Below are positions 59,649 to 64,000 of a stretch of 64,000 bases of DNA, piece after piece. The notes beneath the pieces are model-generated. The model worked only from the letters and a program-made list of their open reading frames with translations, searched no databases and was not told the origin of the DNA. The DNA lies in NCBI GenBank assembly GCA_002167285.1, contig NHDG01000067.1, positions 86,093 to 150,092 of the forward strand, written 5' to 3'. How positions within the stretch are numbered: position 1 is the first letter of the stretch; each line of letters starts with the position of its first letter. The stretch comes from Planctomycetia bacterium TMED53 (GTDB lineage Bacteria; Planctomycetota; UBA8108; UBA1146). The position numbers and the translations under genes are program-made.

Positions 59649-62600
59649 ATGTCACCAGAAAAGGAGTCCACTGAATCGGTCTCGCTGCCAAAGGGCAACG
59701 TGAAGCCTACCCGGACTCGCCAAGCTGCCCGTCGGCGCCATCGCATCATCCTCTTTCTGCTTCTGCCTATTCTACTTGCAGCAGTACTTTTTTGGGTTGC
59801 TGATAAAACTCTAAGCCCAGATCAGTTACAGCTTCGAACAAAAAACTTTTTGCAGGAGCGACTCAGCACCGGATTCAGTATTGCCAAAGTTGAATGGCAG
59901 TGGCCCGCGAGCATCCTTGTAGAGGACCTCGTGATTCATTCTCCGGATGGAAGTCGCTTGCCCGAATTGGTGAGAATCGGCGAGCTCAATTTGGACCTTT
60001 CTCTGCTCAGCCTTTTGATGGGTGAGCTGAAAATTGCCAGAGTTGAATCAGACAACTCCAGCATCGTTCTCGAGCGCGACAACTTCGGAGACCTCACTCT
60101 TCTAACTGTCATCAGAGGTTCTACTGCCCCGGTGCAAGGACCTCTCACCTACGAAGATTCATTGGAATTGAGGAGCGCCTCCCTGATCAAACCCCCCGAG
60201 TTAGTGATCAGAAATTTGGCGGTTCATACCTGTCCCGAAACTGTCGCACACAGTCCTCAAGGACTCGATATCAGCCAGTTACGCCTGGAAGTTTCGGCGG
60301 AGGATCCAGAGCTGTGGGTAATGGATGGTGTCGCCTTTGACTCTTCTGTGAAAAGCATTCGCCTAGACGGCGGTGGGCGTCTTTCAATGGGAGACTTCGA
60401 GCTAGTCCTAGAAGTTGACGAACTGACATTGAATGAGGATTTACGCAAACGTATTCCTCCAGCTCTTCGTCCAGTCTGGGATAAGTACAACCCCAGTGGT
60501 ATCGCCTCTCTGAAACACGAACTTTTCTTTAGGGACACCCGTGAAATCCGCAATTCGATGACCGTCAATATCTCTCGGGGCAGTTTGCGCTTGAGGGATC
60601 CGGAAGTCACTCTCGAGTCCCTTTCCGGCGAATTGACGATCACTCCTGATGCAATTTCATTTAGAAACCCGCTGTCAGGAAAAGTCTTTGGTGCAGAAGC
60701 ACAGTTGGTGGGTGCCATTCAGCTAGAGACCCTTGAGCCAGGGGCCTGCGAACTGCAAGCCTCTCTCAAAGGGCTCGCATTTGAACCTGAAATCTATGAG
60801 ATCATCCCCGAAGCGGGTCAAAAAATCTGGGATCAATACAACCCTTCCGGAAAATTTGATTTTCAAATTCAAGCGACAGGAGAAGAGTTCCCACCACAAG
60901 TCAGTGAGATATTACTGACACTGCACGAGACCGACGGGAATTATGCACCCTATCCATATCCATTGCGTAACATCGACGGAGATCTTCGTTACACACCAGG
61001 CCTATTGGAAATTGATCTCCAAGGAGGTCTTCCTGGATCTCCCGTAAGAGCGAGAGGCAGCTTTGAATTAATCACCGGCGGAAAACGGCACCTGCTTATC
61101 GAAGGATACAGTATCCCGATCGACGACCGGGTTCGAACTGCACTCGGAGATCGAATCGCACCCTACTACGACGAGTATTCTCCTAGAGGAATCACGGACC
61201 TCGCAATCACGATGGAACGCTTGAGACTTGGAGAACCCCTCGATTTAAAAGTGATCGTCAAGCCAACGGACGCCAGCCTGTCCCACTACTATTTCCCTTA
61301 TCGCATCGATGCTGTTCGTGGCGAGATCGTCTTCGATATCAGTGAAAGAAAAATTTTGCTCCGTGACCTCAGCGGGCTGCATGGAGTGAGCCCTGTCACT
61401 CTCAAGGCAGGCTTCGTAGACCTTGTCACCAAGGAGCTAGAGATCCCCATTGAAAGCCCTAAGTTGGTTCCCGATGAGGATCTACTCTCAGCGCTCCCAG
61501 ATGACGTTGAGTCTCGGCTGAGATCACTCGACATCCTCAATGGAGGCGGAGCCCTTGAAACGGTCGTTGAGCTATTCCGAAAAGATTCGCCGAAGTTAGG
61601 GGTCTACGTCCGTTCAAGGGTCGTCGAACCGCTCCAACTCAAGTATGACCGTCTTCCATACCCTCTGATTTTTCATGGTGGACAAGTGATCTATTCCAGC
61701 TCCGAAGAACGGGTTCGACTCGATGATTTGTACACTGACCTCAATGCCTCACCGGTCATCAGAGTTTCTGGAGAAATTGGACCCGACGATTCAGCAGACC
61801 CCCTTGCTAAAGATTCAACACTTCTGGCGATTCGATTGAATGTAGAAGAGGGCAGTGGCGGTGGTGGATTATCCCTCTCCGATGAAGCTTTTGTCTCCAG
61901 TCTCCCTGAAGACCCCAAAGCATTCTTCGAAAGAATGCAACTCTCCGGCAATGTCACAGGAACCTTGGATGTGATCCACCAATACGGACTGGACCCATCC
62001 GGAAATGAGATTCAATCAGTTCAATACGACGCCAGGGGAGATCTTCGCAATGGAGGTCTCGATTTTGGCATCGACACCGACGACCTATCGGCAAAGTTTG
62101 AAGTTCATGGAGGAATCAAACCAGGAACGGGACACACCTTCTCTGGGCAGTTGCGAAATTTCACCCTTAATTTCAACAACTTCCTCGCCACCGTTCCTGA
62201 AGAGAGAACTCTCGATTTTACTTACGGGAAAGTTCACCCTCGTCTCAACCCTCGTGGCTCAGCTGCATACGATTTGCCAACCTCATGGGTCTTGGACCGC
62301 TTACCCAATGATCGCTCGCGCCTCTTTCAGGCTGAAATCGGTCCAGCAAGTATTTTTGGCGGTACTCTCGATGGCTTCTTCTTTGTTGATCTCCGTGATG
62401 CGGATGGCACATACGCGGGCGAAATCTTGGTTGACGGACTAAAACTTGAGGAGGGCTCAGGTAACCTCTTCGGTCGATCAGATATCGCCGGTAATACGCG
62501 GATCGACACGAGGTTTGCCGGATTGGTTGGGGTTAAAGGCTCAACCATTGGCGATGGTTCTTTCACCATCTCCAATGGCAATTTGGCCAGGATCCCCTTG

Positions 62601-62927
62601 GTAGCCGGAGCACTCATCAACCCCTTTGAAGGGCTCAACCGGCGTAACAATAAAATCAAATCTGCCGAAGGCCAATTCTCCATCGCCAACTCCATGTTCG
62701 AGTTCAAGGGTATGGGATCTCTCAAGCTAGACAGCCCTACAGGTGCAATATTCGGTAAAGGGAAATTCGGCTTTGATACTTCGATTGACTTGGTCTTTGA
62801 ACCACAGACTCTTGGGGGCACTCCGCTGATTTCCGATATCGCCAACCGACTTTTAAGATTCAGGGTGATGGGGACCATCGACGACCCTGAAATCACGATT
62901 CGCAAGGTCAAACAGCAAGAGCTGTAA
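59649..62927 (+). CDS. Large AsmA/YhdP-like periplasmic protein
   Basis: This 1092-residue protein has one N-terminal membrane helix (HRIILFLLLPILLAAVLFWVA) and a long beta-rich body (repeats of about 10-residue strands), with the C-terminal AsmA-like segment (VKGSTIGDGSFTISNGNLARIPLVAG ... DPEITIRKVKQQEL). AsmA-family bridge proteins carry phospholipids between membranes. ATG 59649 is preferred over GTG 59643. Sequence repeats such as YNPSG are seen twice (about 285 and 400). It likely follows alr in the same transcript. Confidence 0.82.
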   Translation: MSPEKESTESVSLPKGNVKPTRTRQAARRRHRIILFLLLPILLAAVLFWVADKTLSPDQLQLRTKNFLQERLSTGFSIAKVEWQWPASILVEDLVIHSPDGSRLPELVRIGELNLDLSLLSLLMGELKIARVESDNSSIVLERDNFGDLTLLTVIRGSTAPVQGPLTYEDSLELRSASLIKPPELVIRNLAVHTCPETVAHSPQGLDISQLRLEVSAEDPELWVMDGVAFDSSVKSIRLDGGGRLSMGDFELVLEVDELTLNEDLRKRIPPALRPVWDKYNPSGIASLKHELFFRDTREIRNSMTVNISRGSLRLRDPEVTLESLSGELTITPDAISFRNPLSGKVFGAEAQLVGAIQLETLEPGACELQASLKGLAFEPEIYEIIPEAGQKIWDQYNPSGKFDFQIQATGEEFPPQVSEILLTLHETDGNYAPYPYPLRNIDGDLRYTPGLLEIDLQGGLPGSPVRARGSFELITGGKRHLLIEGYSIPIDDRVRTALGDRIAPYYDEYSPRGITDLAITMERLRLGEPLDLKVIVKPTDASLSHYYFPYRIDAVRGEIVFDISERKILLRDLSGLHGVSPVTLKAGFVDLVTKELEIPIESPKLVPDEDLLSALPDDVESRLRSLDILNGGGALETVVELFRKDSPKLGVYVRSRVVEPLQLKYDRLPYPLIFHGGQVIYSSSEERVRLDDLYTDLNASPVIRVSGEIGPDDSADPLAKDSTLLAIRLNVEEGSGGGGLSLSDEAFVSSLPEDPKAFFERMQLSGNVTGTLDVIHQYGLDPSGNEIQSVQYDARGDLRNGGLDFGIDTDDLSAKFEVHGGIKPGTGHTFSGQLRNFTLNFNNFLATVPEERTLDFTYGKVHPRLNPRGSAAYDLPTSWVLDRLPNDRSRLFQAEIGPASIFGGTLDGFFFVDLRDADGTYAGEILVDGLKLEEGSGNLFGRSDIAGNTRIDTRFAGLVGVKGSTIGDGSFTISNGNLARIPLVAGALINPFEGLNRRNNKIKSAEGQFSIANSMFEFKGMGSLKLDSPTGAIFGKGKFGFDTSIDLVFEPQTLGGTPLISDIANRLLRFRVMGTIDDPEITIRKVKQQEL

Positions 62928-62991
62928 TTCTATCGGTGCTTCTGGACCCCGGTCTAAATGAAGTCATCCTTCGCATATAAGCGAGGTGATT

Positions 62992-63483
62992 TTATCGGAG
63001 ACTTAAAATGCGCTGGACTGATTGAATCAAATCTTGAGGCAGAAATGGTTTCCCCAGAAATAGTGTCAGGTTTTCAGGGCTACAACTTTCTTCGACTTCC
63101 TCGAATGAAAACCCTGAAATCAAGAGCGTGGGAATCTGCGAACCCGCTTCACGCAACATCTTTAGAAACTGCAAGCCCGACATAGAATCTCGACCCAGTC
63201 GAATATCGGTGATCATTAAATCAAACTTTGAAACATCACTGGGGGTCAAATTTGAATTAGTACCCACTTGGGTACACTTAATGCCCAAATCCTCGATCAC
63301 ATCGACGACAATATCCCTGACAATCTCCTGATCATCGATCACGAGACAGCTGAGCTGATGAGTAACTTTGGATTGGGCTTCGAGCTCCACCGACTTCTGA
63401 GCGGATGCTTCACAGCTTGGAGATAGACCCTCAACCCAATCTGGGCATTCGGCAGAGATCGGTATATTTATCGATTGATTCAT
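62992..63483 (-). CDS. Response regulator receiver-domain protein
   Basis: This 163-residue protein has an N-terminal tail of about 40 residues and then one receiver domain: acidic pocket D50/D51 (CLVIDDQEI), phospho-acceptor D93 (LMITDIRLG), and Lys145 (LFLGKPF). No output domain is attached. It probably relays phosphate or acts by protein binding. The cognate kinase is not in the window. Confidence 0.92.
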   Translation of the reverse strand: MNQSINIPISAECPDWVEGLSPSCEASAQKSVELEAQSKVTHQLSCLVIDDQEIVRDIVVDVIEDLGIKCTQVGTNSNLTPSDVSKFDLMITDIRLGRDSMSGLQFLKMLREAGSQIPTLLISGFSFEEVEESCSPENLTLFLGKPFLPQDLIQSVQRILSLR

Positions 63484-63709
63484 GTGACCTACCCAATTCC
63501 CACAAACTCCACCTCATGGGTAATCAGAACGTCAGTAGTTACCAAACCAGTTCCCGGTCCAGTTGAAAACTTGCGAATATGGGGTGATCTACCCCATAAA
63601 TCGCCTCCAGCATGACCTCCGAATATCGCCCCGATAAGGAGAAACTGGTCGCACATGATCGCTCGATGCGGAGCTCCTTCTAGACCATTATGCCAATTAG
63701 GAGGTTTCC
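63484..63709. other. Divergent promoter region of the receiver and FtcD-like genes
   Basis: These 226 bases hold the leaders of two divergent genes. The FtcD side has a strong TTAGGAGG ribosome-binding site. No operator or riboswitch is recognised. Confidence 0.4.
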
Positions 63710-64000
63710 ATGACTGACTCCACAACCAACTTCGATTCGATGACCGGCCTGATCGAGTGTGTTCCCAATATTTCCGAAGGAAGAGACCGCCAGAAAATTG
63801 ACCAAATCGTGGCAGCTGCCACCGCCGTACCTGAAGTGAGATGTCTCGACGTCGATCCAGGATCCGATACGCACAGAACTGTGATCACTCTGGTCGGCCC
63901 ACCTGGGCCCATCGCAGAAGCCGCATTTCGATTAGTTCGTGAGTCTTCACAGCTGATTGACATGAGCCAACATCATGGAGCCCATGCACGCCATGGAGCG
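63710..64000 (+). CDS. Glutamate formimidoyltransferase (FtcD-like), N-terminal part
   Basis: The frame opens at ATG 63710 after GGAGG and runs off the window (97 codons). The N-terminal LIECVPNISEGRDRQKIDQI is the FtcD signature; DPGSDTHRTVITLVG follows, with a substrate-binding HHGAHARHGA. The enzyme transfers the formimino group from N-formiminoglutamate to tetrahydrofolate (histidine degradation). Whether the cyclodeaminase domain is present lies outside the window. Confidence 0.93.
   Translation, partial: MTDSTTNFDSMTGLIECVPNISEGRDRQKIDQIVAAATAVPEVRCLDVDPGSDTHRTVITLVGPPGPIAEAAFRLVRESSQLIDMSQHHGAHARHGA

Overview
The window reads as a chromosomal stretch of a Gram-negative bacterium, most likely a member of the Planctomycetota. 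The evidence is indirect. Two secreted proteins end in the degenerate dockerin-like repeats common in planctomycete exported proteins (a GDVN..D...NLTDAINLLDYL type motif). There are two ECF-type sigma factors, an RsbU/STAS partner-switch module, an LPS-kinase-like gene and an LptF/LptG pair, which imply an outer membrane with lipopolysaccharide. Many genes start with GTG or TTG, and gene packing is tight. No rRNA, tRNA, CRISPR array, IS element or prophage was seen.

Layout. 1-4 kb: the end of an unidentified gene, an EboE-like gene, a YdhR-like monooxygenase and a kinase-pseudokinase-acetyltransferase fusion. 4-7.3 kb: hflX, a thioredoxin-fold gene whose reading frame crosses an in-frame TGA at the first redox position (a selenocysteine candidate), and an ECF sigma factor. 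7.5-13.7 kb: a co-directional envelope block (LplT-Aas fusion, MazG, LptF, LptG). 13.8-17.5 kb: a second ECF sigma factor, a non-coding stretch with three 31-bp tandem repeats, and a reverse transsulfuration pair (cystathionine gamma-lyase and cystathionine beta-synthase). 17.8-25.3 kb: NagB-like deaminase, a PHP-domain exported protein with a GspG-like tail, selB, a membrane protein, an RluB-type pseudouridine synthase and a lipoprotein. 25.6-33 kb: an M1 peptidase, a propeller-TIG-dockerin protein, two AsmA-like paralogues and two TM2 genes. 33.3-43.4 kb: a DEAD-box helicase, rpoN, a small unknown, P-II, STAS, RsbU, an MFS transporter, pgpA, pgsA and rimO. 43.5-46.8 kb: a DUF2891 gene, a second dockerin protein and a short glycosyltransferase-like gene. 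46.8-54 kb: a housekeeping block on the minus strand (tpiA, secG, yicC, gmk, rpoZ, coaC, coaB, ftsK). 54-64 kb: SDR, BtpA-like, two unknowns, gamma carbonic anhydrase, tsaB, alr, a large AsmA-like protein, a receiver protein and the start of ftcD.

How it fits together. The clearest system is selenocysteine: selB lies 15 kb from a gene in which TGA occupies the catalytic position of a U-P-P-C motif in a thioredoxin fold, with a strong hairpin just downstream. selA, selC and selD are not in the window. A second notable unit is the run RsbU, STAS, P-II, with 4-base overlaps, heading toward rpoN: a partner-switch phosphatase linked to a P-II protein that lacks the usual T-loop tyrosine. Phospholipid synthesis and recycling (pgsA, pgpA, LplT-Aas), LPS export (LptF, LptG) and AsmA-like proteins recur as an envelope theme.
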